From assembly GCA_013339765.2 (NCBI GenBank), contig CM023457.1, forward strand, positions 45,248,144 to 45,312,143: a stretch of 64,000 nt of DNA, written 5' to 3'. This DNA is from Haemaphysalis longicornis. Taxonomy: Eukaryota; Arthropoda; Arachnida; Ixodida; Ixodidae. Below, one piece after another: positions 45,322 through 56,159 of this stretch; position 1 is the first letter of the stretch; every line of letters begins with the position of its first letter. The position numbers were made by a program, and so were the translations under genes. The notes beneath the pieces are model-generated. The model had not been told where the DNA came from, did no database searches, and saw only the letters and a program-made list of their open reading frames with translations.

Positions 45322-45708
45322 TTATAAGCTGTCTTTAATAAAAGACAGCTCTTTATCACTAAGTGATAGTGACGGTGTGCTGACGCAGTCATCCCCCGCT
45401 TTTTTGATGAAGTAAGCCTCGATAATCTCCCTTTTCCGTCTTGTTCCCTGCTTTTTTTTCAAGAAGGTCGTCTGGTCCAGAAATGGCGTGCACCCGCATC
45501 GCTTGCAGTGATCCGCCAAGTGCCCGCCGCTGTTGCTGCTAACAGCCAACCGGTGCTCTCTTGCCCGGTCGTTGAAGCAGCGGCCCGTTTGGCCAATGTA
45601 CACCTTCCCGCATTTCAACGGGATACTGTACACGACTTTGCTGGCACAATCTGTGTAGCGGGTAGCGTGCTTCTTGGTGCACGTTGCTGCTGGCTTACTT
45701 GCCATCAA
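45322..45708 (-). pseudogene. Penelope-like GIY-YIG endonuclease, left copy
   Basis: The frame encodes the endonuclease domain that follows the reverse transcriptase in EN-positive Penelope-like elements. Visible are CTKKH and TDCASK (zinc-binding cysteines), VVYSIPLKCGKVYIGQTG (the GIY and YIG core motifs), the catalytic-type RAREHR, HLADHCKRCG, and EIIEAYFI with the conserved glutamate. The preceding linker (VHVIPYVHKLSHNIKKVAAR, then VRIVFSA) is present from 45935 but in another frame. A missing C near 45740 (three instead of the four in the right copy) causes the break. Most of the reverse transcriptase is absent. Confidence 0.85.
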
Positions 45709-45935
45709 AGGGCAAATCTTAGCCAGCTTGCATGGGCCGAGAATACAATACGCACATTGTATCTGGCCGCGACCTTCTTGATATTGTGCGAAAGTTTATG
45801 CACGTATGGTATAACGTGCACTTTCATGTTTTCTTTTTGATTGTGCATCTTTCTGCCATGTTCGATTCTCTCCCGATTCTCGATCGATTCTCTCCCACCA
45901 TCATTAAGAACTTGTGCGAAAGCCTTTTGCAGAGG

Positions 45936-46379
45936 GCCAGATACAATGTGCGTATTGTATTCTCGGCCCCATGCAAGCTGGCTAAGATTTGCCCTTTGAT
46001 GGCAAGTAAGCCAGCAGCAACGTGCACCAAGAAGCACGCTACCCGCTACACAGATTGTGCCAGCAAAGTCGTGTACAGTATCCCGTTGAAATGCGGGAAG
46101 GTGTACATTGGCCAAACGGGCCGCTGCTTCAACGACCGGGCAAGAGAGCACCGGTTGGCTGTTAGCAGCAACAGCGGCGGGCACTTGGCGGATCACTGCA
46201 AGCGATGCGGGTCCACGCCATTTCTGGACCAGACGACCTTCTTGAAAAAAGCAAGGAACAAGACGGAAAGGGAGATTATCGAGGCTTACTTCATCAAAAA
46301 AGCGGGGGATGACTGCGTCAGCACACCGTCACTATCACTTAGTGATAAAGAGCTGTCTTTTATTAAAGACAGCTTATAA
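45936..46379 (+). pseudogene. Penelope-like GIY-YIG endonuclease, right copy
   Basis: From the truncation point the frame is open to TAA at 46377: RYNVRIVFSAPCKLAKICPL, then the same zinc-type cysteines, VYSIPLKCGKVYIGQTGRC, RAREHR, HLADHCKRCGSTPF, EIIEAYFIKKAG and a C-terminal SLSDKELSFIKDSL. All endonuclease motifs are intact, but the reverse transcriptase is missing, so the copy cannot be autonomous. The open frame extends upstream to 45732 through antisense sequence of the left arm, which is not part of the protein. Confidence 0.85.
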
Positions 46380-46866
46380 GCACCCAGAGTAGAATGTGTG
46401 TTAGTCGTCATGATTATGCGTATGCTGTATCAGTAGTGCGTGTGTTGTGTCGTCATGATGTTACTATTTTATATGATAGCCGTCAGCAAATGTTCTTTCA
46501 TGGCAGTAATCTCGATTGTGTACTGTTGGCCTGTATATAAGTAAGCGTGTTTTTCATGAATAAACAGTTGGAAGTTGGCGCCTGTATGTGGTGTTTGTGT
46601 CTTACTTCGTCTTCGTCTGCTTAGCGCCCCCTTTTAGTCTTTCCAATAAGCATGAACCAACTAGCTCAACAAGTTTTGTTAACTCTCATTCCTTTTCCCT
46701 CCTTGGAGCAGTGGGAGTGAGAGCTGACCGGCTGCCTGCTAGAGACGCAGGTTTACCTCGTGTCTCGGGCAACAGCAGCTGCAACGACTCGTGGCTATAC
46801 GGAACAGGAAGGCCACCCACAACAGCACTTTCAGCTCCAATGAACGTTCCTCTCCTCCTTCTCCAG

Positions 46867-47167
46867 CGCTAATGCTAAAAACGAAAAGACCCCCTCCTTG
46901 GAGAGGTCACCGCGGCCGCATTCTCTAGAAGCCATTATGGGTAATTGGAGACTTAGCTACAAGAGTGCCAATCCTCCCCGAGACGACTCGCCGATCTCGG
47001 CACCGCTGCGTCGAGTCGATGACCAAGAGTTGGTAGAAGTCTACAATGCTGAGGGTGACTTTGCATTCACCACTCTCCGCGAAGTAGACGACGATCTTTT
47101 CGATGCATATGACAACGACTACTATAGCACCGAAACTATGAAAATCAACAATGATACTGAAACTTGA
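46867..47167 (+). CDS. Unknown gene, possible C-terminal exon
   Basis: Acceptor ctcctccttctccag precedes an exon that completes one codon and then stays open for 99 codons to TGA. The product is hydrophilic: ANAKNEKTPSLERSPRPHS, then IMGNWRLSYKSANPPRDDSP, RRVDDQELVEVYNAEGDF and an acidic tyrosine-rich end (REVDDDLFDAYDNDYYSTET). There is no helix or known domain. It could be a cytoplasmic tail; the tyrosines are a guess at regulation only. Alternatively the ATG at 46937 starts a small protein. It begins about 175 bases after the Penelope dimer. Confidence 0.45.
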
Positions 47168-48138
47168 CTATGTGTCTGGCAATGCTCACTTACAACAGCT
47201 CCGCCATTTAAGTCGTGCGCGCGAGTCCAAGCTTCCCTGAATTTTTTTAATGCATCACTAGAGAAATTTGAGGACGCACGTTTACGGGCCAATGCATTTA
47301 TTCTAATCCGTTCAGTTCATTCTTCCGAGGTTATTAGACACAACGGCCCACCCACTGTTACTAGGACGAAGGCTCATGACTACGGCCGTCCCATCACGTG
47401 GTGAGCGGCTTCCAGGGGAGGTGCCACCGTTCCAACGACACAGAGCCAAAGGCCAAACTCAACTGTTCTGATGTACCACGAGTACTGAACAGTGACGGTA
47501 CAGGTAGCAGCACACTGGCGTGCTTACAACAGGACAATTCGAACGGGCAGAGAAACGTTCTTTGCGGAGACCCAGGACGCAAGCTTCTCTCGTCGAAAGA
47601 GAGAGCCTATTTATAGTCTCCAACGCAAAAGTAAAAACAAACGCCGACCCGTTCGAAGCAGAAAGCACACGCAAGCAAAATCACTCTCGCATAATCGGAG
47701 ATGCCATCACTCAGACATTACAAACAGCTGCTGCGGCAAGCCCGTACAAGCGCAAGACGGTTATGGCTGAGTCGCATTCTCGAAGTCACATTAGCGTCGC
47801 AGCGTGTACTGACTTGCACGGTTCAGTTCCTAAAGGTGGTCTTCACAGCAGAACCCTGAAGCTCTGCAGGAAAGCCCAATGACAAGTCGCGTTGTGCGCT
47901 GTCTGCGCGCCGCGTCAACACATACACCACGGACGGCTCGTAACACGACCCAGCCTTGCAAGCTAACTTCTAAGCACTGCCTTCTCCGGTTATCATGAAT
48001 TGAACAGCGTAGCTATGATGCTAGGCTGGGAGTAATTTTTTAGTCGTTAACGGATTTCTGGCCAGACACGTTTACACCAACAACTGTTTGTGTGGACAGC
48101 CCGGGTGGAAAGCTGTATAGCCGCGCGTGTCGGTAACA
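47168..48138. other. Nothing identified
   Basis: Between two candidate plus-strand exons. No poly(A) signal AATAAA was seen after 47167 in this stretch, which weakens the terminal-exon reading of 46867-47167. Confidence 0.35.
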
Positions 48139-48309
48139 ATGACGTTAGCGCCCGGTAAATTAGGTTTCGCTGAAAGCAAGTGGGCACCGAGTTATGCCAT
48201 GTTTCGATCTTCCGTACTTCATACAATCTCGAAACTGGAGCAGTATTTTACCGCGCCTGCCGAACAAAATTGGTGGAGTAAATATAGAACTGTCGCGTAC
48301 TACAGAAAA
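48139..48309 (+). CDS. Unknown gene, possible first coding exon
   Basis: An ATG in good context (taacaATGa) starts 57 codons: MTLAPGKLGFAESKWAPSYA, then a segment MFRSSVLHTISKLEQYFTAP and then AEQNWWSKYRTVAYYRK. The frame runs straight into a consensus donor (aaaa|gtaagt) in phase 0. The peptide has an amphipathic middle and a tryptophan-rich, basic end; its small size and composition could suit a mitochondrial membrane-protein start, but I do not recognise it. No following exon was identified with confidence. Confidence 0.4.
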
Positions 48310-49607
48310 GTAAGTGTGTAGACTGACAGAGTTCGTTGTAGGTCGATAGCTTCATCTGAAATTGTGTATTTTACAGCGGAGCTGTTATGGCCTATAGGTT
48401 ATGACCAAAATTGTGTGCGTCTACGGGGTGCTGTTAGGATTCAGAGCGCCGCTACCCTGTCCGCGCGTGCTGCAAGTTTTGTGTAGTGCTCTTGTGCTTT
48501 GCGGCAGAGCCTGCCTTTCTCAGACAAGCTACGGCACGCCGGAGTACGTCCGCCGCACGGGCGCCTCACTGGTGGTAACTGAAGCCACGGCAGCTTCAAC
48601 ATACAAAACGAACTGTTCATGCAGAGGCTTGCTTCTGCGGGCGGACGCCGCTCACCGAGATCTCCTCTCCTCCTCTCTTAGCTTAGCGTGCGCCCCTACT
48701 GCCGGCCCTCACCACATCTGGGAAGCGTATTTTGTGCGGTATCTGTATTGTACTCGGGCTGCGTGCAAAAGCACTAGGAATGTTGTTTGATTATTAGTGG
48801 TTGGATTATTTCCTTCGAGCGCATAATGCATTCTAATGAGAGCATCGGATCACACTATCACTCTGTTCAAGTCATGCTGTGGGCTCTCCGGAAGGGTGAT
48901 GTTCCTGCATCCTGTATCGCTGCTAATCATGTCTCACCACGCAGCAAACCAGTTAAGCTTGCCTTCGGCTTTTTGTCATCACCACAAAGGCAGCAGCTTT
49001 TGCTGGCCGCTCGTACACCACGCTACCTCTACATTGACTGAAGAGACGAAGCCCGGTTCGGGGACGGCTTCGCCAATGTAACAGTGTGTAGAAAAAAATC
49101 GCGTGGAGAAAATTCAATCTTGCGGCCAAGCCAAATTTCTGGAGAATACTCTAGCTCTCAATCTTATGTAGGTATCTTGACGAAAATTATACCAGAATTG
49201 AACGCTTGGACGACTCTATAATTGCGCCGAGTTTCATCTACTTTTCGTGGTTACGCAGTTCACTGTGAAGTAACAAACATTGTGGAATTGCCGTGCGCTG
49301 TCAGTGCCTCGGTTTTTAGAGACGGCTCCTTGTATTTCCTTTAGAATAAAAACTGGACTCCTTCCAAGTTTCATTCAGCTAATTAACTGGAAAGTATCCG
49401 CAATCGAAAATCACAAACGTGTTCGTTTTGTGCACCAATTGGCCTGCGCTAACTCTGCTTCTTCACAGAATGGAAGGGCACTGAATTTTGCCTATACTTC
49501 CGCCTTCTCTGTCTTAAAAGCTCGGACCATTCGCTGCTCAGGTTAGCCCAGCGTAACGTGTGCTTGGTGGCTTTCTGAAGTTTTTGTAGTGTGAGCTACA
49601 CCGGCCG
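48310..49607. other. Nothing identified
   Basis: A motif ttttacagcggagctgt at 48372 is shared with 36349. Frames such as 48401-48790 have no domain or splice context. Confidence 0.35.
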
Positions 49608-49715
49608 AGGTTGAGCAGTTGAACAGCCGAGGTTGAACTCCTGGAGAGCCGTGAGGTTGAGCCTGGAGTTGAGGTTGAGCAGCGAGGTTGAACTGCTGGA
49701 GAGCCGTGCTGCGCA
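49608..49715 (+). repeat. Irregular short tandem repeat (gaggttga units)
   Basis: Units of gaggttgagc, gaggttgaac and ggagagccgtg are shuffled over about 108 bases, which gives repetitive open frames on both strands. Confidence 0.75.
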
Positions 49716-50040
49716 AGCGCGGCACGTGGCGGCCCGGCCCTTTTGATGATCACGCGAGGGGGGGTCGGGTGGGGAACCGATGGCTCGTGCGTCGCAGCAA
49801 CACTGGCGTGCGCCTGTGGAACCAGCTTAGCTCGGGGGCGATTGGGACGCTGCGCCGGACCCGCTTGATAAATATACAGGGTCACATAATGCGTATACCG
49901 TGTGTGTGTCATTGAAGCAGCAGTAACCATGAAATCAAGCTATCCTAGAAAAAGGAAAGCTAAAAAAAACCAGCTGAACCTTAGCTCACGCTACGTATAT
50001 CCTGGCAAACCGAGCTAAGCCACTGCTAATTTTTTAGCCC
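49700..50040 (+). repeat. Duplicated repeat block H, copy 1
   Basis: Starts near ggagagccgtgctgcg and ends with gctgaaccttagctcacgct, tatatcctggc and gagctaagccactgct. The same order of blocks recurs at 50640-51020. The last 65 bases are nearly identical between copies; the rest is diverged. Confidence 0.65.
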
Positions 50041-50639
50041 AGGGTCTGGAACGCAGTTTTTTATGCGTGATGTAGCATGTAATGATCGACAATTTGTTAT
50101 ATCTTGATTTATGCATTTTACTTTCGCTTGAAGGTAATTTAAGTAGACGCGTCGCATTTCGCAAATGTTTCCTTTCTTCTACAAAAGAAAGCGTGGAGAA
50201 AATTAATCTTTGGAGAAAATTGGTTTATTTGGCCCATATCAAATGTAGGAAAATCTCGGTCAAAAATATCATATAGAAAAGCGCTGCTCCCGCCTATTGG
50301 GGGCCCGATTGACTATTTTCCCGTGGTTAACAGTTAGAAAGGTCAGCCACCCCTGATTGGGGGGAAAGTGCAGGGTGGTGAGGAAATGACTCCCAAAGGT
50401 GACATGTAGATCCCTAAACGTCGCTAAATGGCAGTTATAGCGTTAATCAAGGAGACGATCCTTCAACTGAAGATCACGATGAAGCTAGACGTAACCAGTG
50501 GGCCCTTTCCCAACTCTATTTTAGCATAAAAGGATCCACTATTGCGGTCGTCTTCCCTTCTCTGTTTTAAAGAAGAAGGCTTCCCGCCTCTCGTTTTAGC
50601 GTCAGCAACTTGCCGGGGTTTTGAAGTTTCTCGTGGAGC

Positions 50640-51020
50640 TATTAGGCCGTGCTGCGAAAGCGCGAGGAGTATTGTTGGATTAAATTGGATTGCATTGGAT
50701 TGGAAATCCTCCAATGCAGTACGGGTGGTCGGAATTGGGTTGACATTCGCCGGTGTGCGGGTTCCAGAGGAGTGACGTCGTGCCGCGGCAACGCACTGGC
50801 GCCGGCGCGGCCCAGCTTGCGCCCCTTTGCGAGTGCCAAGTTGACGGTGCGCCGGAGCCGCTTGATAGCCTTTTCGCGTGGCTACGGAGCGCCATGCTGT
50901 GTGTGTGCTGGCGCATTGTGTGGACTAACTAGACTGACTGGAAAGACTGGTTTAACGCTGAACCTTAGCTCACGCTACGTATATCCTGGCATAGCCGAGC
51001 TAAGCCACTGCTATTTTTTT
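50640..51020 (+). repeat. Duplicated repeat block H, copy 2
   Basis: Shares ccgtgctgcgaaagcgcg, a gcgccggagccgcttgata-type block and the near-identical closing block (50955-51018) with copy 1. An attgcattggattggaaatc insertion is specific to this copy. Confidence 0.65.
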
Positions 51021-51640
51021 ATCTCGCACATCCTCACCTTGTTTACTTCGTCTATACAATCGTGTCCGCGTGGCCTGGGGTGCATCAGGTAGGAGAGGAG
51101 GACAGTGAAGGAGACAGAACGGTATAAAAAGAATGTAAGGGGGATTGGAGATACAGGCGATGGACCGGGCGGGAAGTGGGTCAGAAATAAACGAGGGGGC
51201 GCGACCTGTGAGAAAGCGACACCATGCTTTGTTTTCACGGGCTGTCTACGCCCTGCATCGGGGGCTTTGATCCTGTGGAGTCGATTTGCCGGCCTCATTT
51301 GCCGCGTCGGTTTCCACTTTCAAACGCAGTGAACCCACGAACTCTTCGGGACACCGCCCACGTTAATTGTTGACGCACGTACAAAGAACGAGTGGGATAC
51401 CGAGATAATGAACGAGCACGGAGACCCATACTGAGGGCTTCCTGAAAAAAAAAAAAACTCCTTAAAGGAATGAAATAAAAATGCAAGGGTGGCGAAAAGT
51501 ATGCCACAGAAAGAAGCACGGGGAAAAGGGGCGATACGAGGTTAGTGCGGGAAGCGTCAGAGAGAGGCTGCTGTTTTTTTTCAGGCGGTAGATTGCTTTT
51601 TAGTATGCGAAGTAGGTCGCTCCGTGAGAAAGGAAGACGG

Positions 51641-51771
51641 GTCACGGGGATACAATGGGCGCGCCACAGTAGTGGTGATAGGGACCCGGGCCAAGTTGAC
51701 CTTTCATCGGTGGGCCAGCCCGAGGTAGTCGTTGCGGGGACTGTGTCTAAAAGAGCCGTGCACGGAAGCTT
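51641..51771 (+). repeat. Local direct repeat J, copy 1
   Basis: Contains gtcacggggatacaatgggc and gcgcgccac, aggtagtcgttg and cacggaagctt, all repeated in order at 51955-52087. Confidence 0.7.
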
Positions 51772-51954
51772 GTTATGTACAGCACTTGAGCTTAAAAAGG
51801 ACAGAGCACCGATTTTTGTGGAGTGCTGGTCCTCTAGCTCATATGAAACCAGCGTTTTATAAAGTGGGGTAACCACAAAAGAATTTAAGATAAATTGGCA
51901 AACATAAACCAAAAGAGTCGAAAAAGTTTGCACTAAACTAAGAATGATAGACTG

Positions 51955-52087
51955 GTCACGGGAATACAGTGGGCGCGCCAGAGTAGAGGTGACGGTGGAA
52001 CGAGTCACGTTGATATATCATAAGGGGGTCGGCACGAGGTAGTCGTTGACAGACTTGTGCCTGGTTTCTGTGCCGTGCATGGAAGCT
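51955..52087 (+). repeat. Local direct repeat J, copy 2
   Basis: Second copy 314 bases downstream: gtcacgggaatacagtgggc, then gcgcgccagagtag, aggtagtcgttg and catggaagctt. Confidence 0.7.
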
Positions 52088-54628
52088 TCCAACGTGCAAC
52101 GTTAAATGTTTTTGAAATCTAGAAATGAGACATAATGGTGGACACACACGCACACACACACACACACGCACGCACACATCATTTAGTGAGTTCGCAGTTG
52201 CTACTGGGACGTTACTTGGAACAGTCCCACACCCAAACGCATCATAAAGCCTTGTACGATGTTGTACACCATGCGATTCGCCGCCAATACACTAACACAA
52301 CAACAACAACAAAATGCAATCCTCAGTCTAACACGACGATGGTTGAAACCGAAGCTTCCTCGTGATGGATTCCTTTGGTTTGACCAATCCCACACTGCGA
52401 GTATGCGCTACTCTGGACGTACGCACCACATTTTCTAGAGCACACCCACACGACTCTCGGTGTGCACATCCGTAGGCCCAACGTTTGGGTTTGGGGTGTA
52501 CGGCGCGAATCGGTACCTGCTGCGTGGCATTCGCTTCGACCATGTTGAAGTGGAGCAATCGGATAGACGCCGGCTTCAAAACGCGAGGTACCCAGGCTCG
52601 ATTCCGGCCACGGAAACGTTTTTTTTCTTTCACTTCATCCACGATCATTCATCATTATCGTCAGAGAAAGTTGGCTTTCCTGCAGGGCGTATTGGCGTAC
52701 AACCGCATCAGTGAGGACACCGAAGCTTCCGCTTTAATAATCGTCTGTCACGCCTAATGCCGGGTTCAGACTGTTGCCGCAACTGTCGTAATAACTTTAA
52801 AGGATGACGTCATCTCACGTCTCAGCCAACCGAACTGCGTGACACGATGTTTTTTTTTCACGTCCATAGATCACGATATTGCTTTTGCGTCGGTAGGCTG
52901 GACATAGCACAAAAGAAAAAAATACAATATACATAATATCGGGTTTTGACTACGCCGTGTATGCTGCATGTGCCGCGCGAAATTAAACGCCACACGGGAA
53001 CACATATGTACCGTACCATTCCATATCATACCATACCGGGCTACACAGTAACACAGCAAAGATGGTGTAACGCAACTAGCAGGCGTAATTCGAGCCTCAA
53101 AGCGTGCCTACGAAAAATAGTCGGTGCAAAGAAGCACAGTGAAGGAGAGCAATCATCAAAATAAAAATGTGTTGTGTGGAGAAATGGAACACTGGTTAGA
53201 ATTAGCCCCTCATGCTCTTGTTCGGTACAGTGGTACATTTGAGTGGACCGGATGGATTTCATTATTGAGAGAGTAAGCAGTAAGCCTTACCATCCCACCA
53301 TTTATAGCGCGGCCCGGTGATGATATACACCAGCAGAACATACCGTATCACCTAATATCATGCACGCCCACATGCGCAACTAGTTTTCACAATGGGGTCA
53401 ATCGCTTTTTCGTTTGTTCCTACCGATTATATCTCAACTAAGGCCGAAAATTTAAGCGAACGATGCTATATTAAGATCGCCGTTTTGAAAATAGCCGGGC
53501 AACCTCGACCCGGCTCTACGTTTCCGGGTCATCGACATGTCAGGAACCAGGTCGGCCCAGTGACGTAAGGACGGTGACGTCATTACCGCATGACGTAGAG
53601 TTTCCAAAAATAACTCTTCTCCAGTCAAAACTTTGTGCCCCCATTTCGGCCGGGAGCGTGACTCTCTTCTGGGCCAATCCGGCTTCTGCTCGAACAAAAG
53701 CCGATAGAAGAAACACAGCGCGTCCGAGTCACTGTTTATTGTAGGGTGGGGACATTTATAAATGGCGGCCTGGTTCGTGCGTACCGTCAATTTTTGTTGA
53801 CCTGCCGGGCTAAAAATAGCCTGCACGCCGTTCCGCGACCCGAAATTGAGCGGGGGCGGGGATAAGGCTAGAGCGCGTCAAATGGTTTGAAGTCACGCTA
53901 GGGACACAATGTGGGGAAAATGGGGAAGGAGGACAGAAATGATGGTCGTCTTGCATGAGGTGGGAAGTGGTGACTCAATGGGAAAACGGGAGCCGGCATA
54001 ACATAGACCGTGCGAAGGCTACTGCGTATCTCCCTAGCCATGAAGGTTGGGGACAACGTACACATACAAAAAATGCCTTTGAAAGTGGGGTTCGAAAAAA
54101 CGATACCTTTCTTATCGAACCAAATGAAACTAACTGTAGGATTTTTGCGCTTGGCTGATAACTTACTTGATGTGGCGCGATGAAATGAATTATCCTTCAC
54201 AAAAAGTGGCATGTTCAAGTATTCATTCAAAAATCGCATGCTTACGTATTGATTTCAGGGCCCAAACCTGGTGTTTTGTGTTTAAAAACAGGTCTGTCAA
54301 AACGGCAGCAATAGCTGTTTCCCGCCATCACACATTCTACATGAAATCTCATGTGTTAGTAAACAGAAATCATTGTTCCTACACCGTCATTGCTTACTTG
54401 AATGTTAAAACAAGTGAAATAAAAGTTGTCTTGGTAAAAAATTGGGGTGGTGGTCAAAGGTGTTTTTTTTTCAGGTGCATCTACTAGAACAAGAATTACA
54501 GCCACCTTTTCTCAACACGCGCTGCTAATATTATTCATTCAGACTGATCTTGTTCAGACTAATGTATCAGACTAATGTTGTTCATTCCCTAAAAGGTGCA
54601 TTCAGTGAGACTCCATGCTAACAATGCT
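52088..54628. other. Nothing identified apart from a short CA repeat
   Basis: A (ca)n run lies at about 52142-52178. No exon or element is supported. The block with several tgacg motifs (53560-53600) could be old promoter or repeat sequence. Confidence 0.4.
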
Positions 54629-55462
54629 TTAAAGGGGCCATGCAGACAAAACATAAGATTGTTTCATTCGAAAGATTGCCTCGTTACAATCATAATGAGA
54701 AAACTTTTAACGCACACTTCGCTCAAATAAGCTATATAATTAGGGAAAAAAGGAATGGCCATGAGACCCATTAGCTCATTTCCCGCAACAGAACCTATGA
54801 TGTCATATGCCCAGCTGTGAAATTGGCTGAGGCCGCCAAGAGAAAACGCAAATTAGGCAGGTCTTACAAGCTTGCCGATCTAGCTATTTGCGCTTAAATA
54901 TAATGCATACTCATTTTACAGTAGTAATAATTCTGGGGTAAACAATGAAAGTTACGAAAATACACATAAACATAGAAGTATCGAGGCGCACTGCTGTTGG
55001 CACTGGTCGCACTATGCTTGTTTGTCGTAAGTGACACTGGCAGATTGACGTGCGATGTTGTCTTACGTGATCCTGTTTGTCAAGCATACCCCATACTTCA
55101 CGAAACGATTATTTTTTACCGTAACAAAAACAAGCCAGGTGCGAATACTTTCAAAAACAAAGCAACGGCTGACAACGTTCCGCGGCTCAGTATGTTAGCG
55201 CCATCTGAGAGGGCTGACAGTAAGCAAGCCTGCAGAGCCTAATGACGCACTAGAAGTTCGTTTGAAAACCCGCCCTCGTGACTTCATGGCCGACGTCACG
55301 AAAAAACACGATTTGGCGGGAGAATCAAAATTTTGACTTAAACTGATTGATTTCTGAGTGAATACAGCATCGTTTGCTGCCGGAGAAGAGCTGGGGACAG
55401 TTTAAAACGCCAAATCATTTGACAAAAACAAAACTTGCATTTTGTCTGCACGGCCCCTTTTA
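54629..55462. mobile_element. TTAA-flanked MITE, family B, full copy 2
   Basis: The left end aggggccatgcagacaaaac follows TTAA (54629-54632). The right end ggcccct at 55458 is followed by TTTA, one base off TTAA. Interior blocks match copy 1 at 23001-23858 throughout, for example ttcattcgaaagattgcctc and gaaagttac. Length is 826 bp; no transposase. Confidence 0.8.
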
Positions 55463-55517
55463 TTTTATAATGCACCATTTGAAACCTAGGACAAGACTTT
55501 AATGTGGTCGCCACGAT

Positions 55518-56159
55518 TACCGTACTTACCCGATCCTAACGCGCACTTTTTTTCCGGAAAGATAGGTCGAAAAATCGCATGCGCGTTAGAATCGGATACG
55601 AAACTGAAACTACCGAAACAGCGGAAATTTCGTCCCACCCATCGCCATCGCCATCTCAAGATGGCGTCAAAGCTTTTAGCAACAATTTTTCGGACGCAAG
55701 AAGCACAGGCGCCTAGGCTTTTCTATCGGCGTTCACACAAATCGTCAAATCGTTCCACTTGCGCGCTTGATAACAGCAATAGCAGCAGCGGCTCTCACGC
55801 GTTCAAAACGAGCGGTCGGCTGAAGCGTGCGCCTCTGGAGACGCTCGCAGGATGGGCGTGCGAGGCGTGGGCCACGATCTCATGGACCATGGTTGAACGT
55901 TCGTTCAGAAGTGTGGCATCGCGAACGCGCTTGACAGCACCAAGGACGAGATGTTGTGGTCAGCGGAGAGCGACGAGGAGTGAGATGAGTGAGATTACTT
56001 CGAGAAATAAATCGCCCGTTTCTCTCGCATTCGTTTTTCTTGCTCACAAAGTTCCGTGCGCGTTACAATCGGAGGTGCAAGTTTTTTCGTTTTTTTTTTG
56101 CCAGGAAAATCAGGTACGCGTTAGAATCGGGGGCGCGTTAGAATCGGGTAATTACGGTA
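55518..56159 (+). mobile_element. Pogo-like element, internally deleted
   Basis: Inverted termini ccgtacttacccgatcctaa and (reverse-complemented right end) ccgtaattacccgattctaa are flanked by TA (55518-55519 and 56158-56159). The interior keeps only the end of a transposase gene (55851-55983). Subterminal gcgcgttagaatcgg motifs are repeated inside the right end. The remnant at 4365-5105 seems to belong to the same family. Confidence 0.7.
55851..55983 (+). pseudogene. Transposase C-terminus remnant of the pogo-like element
   Basis: The first frame reads WACEAWATISWTMVERSF, then one frameshift leads to KCGIANALDSTKDEMLW and an acidic SAESDEE before TGA. This W-x-x-(x)-V-x-R-S-F-x-x-C-G-I-x-N-A-L-D pattern is, from memory, the usual end of pogo-type (DDE superfamily) transposases. 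No catalytic domain is present. Confidence 0.55.

Larger units (their letters stand above)
45041..46691. mobile_element. Penelope-like element, inverted head-to-head dimer with target duplication
   Basis: Two 5'-truncated copies face each other. The left (minus-strand) copy spans 45052-45935; the right (plus-strand) copy spans 45936-46680. Their mirrored parts (about 45052-45768 and 45936-46649) are nearly identical. The 167-base centre (45769-45935) belongs to the longer left copy and encodes the end of the reverse transcriptase. The host sequence aactctcattc flanks the whole unit at 45041-45051 and 46681-46691, so the dimer entered as one insertion. The right copy has 31 extra 3' bases. Confidence 0.85.

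Noticed and set aside
45705..46196. Minus-strand open frame of 163 codons across the Penelope dimer
   Set aside because: Its first part is antisense to the right endonuclease copy. Only the stretch below 45935 is genuine element coding sequence.
51295..52008. Minus-strand open frame of 237 codons
   Set aside because: It has no domain, a poly-phenylalanine stretch from a poly-A run, and spans direct repeat J. No splice or promoter context.
52575..52615. Possible SINE head (caggctcgattccggcc)
   Set aside because: Only a B-box-like motif is present, without an A box or the body seen in the other copies.
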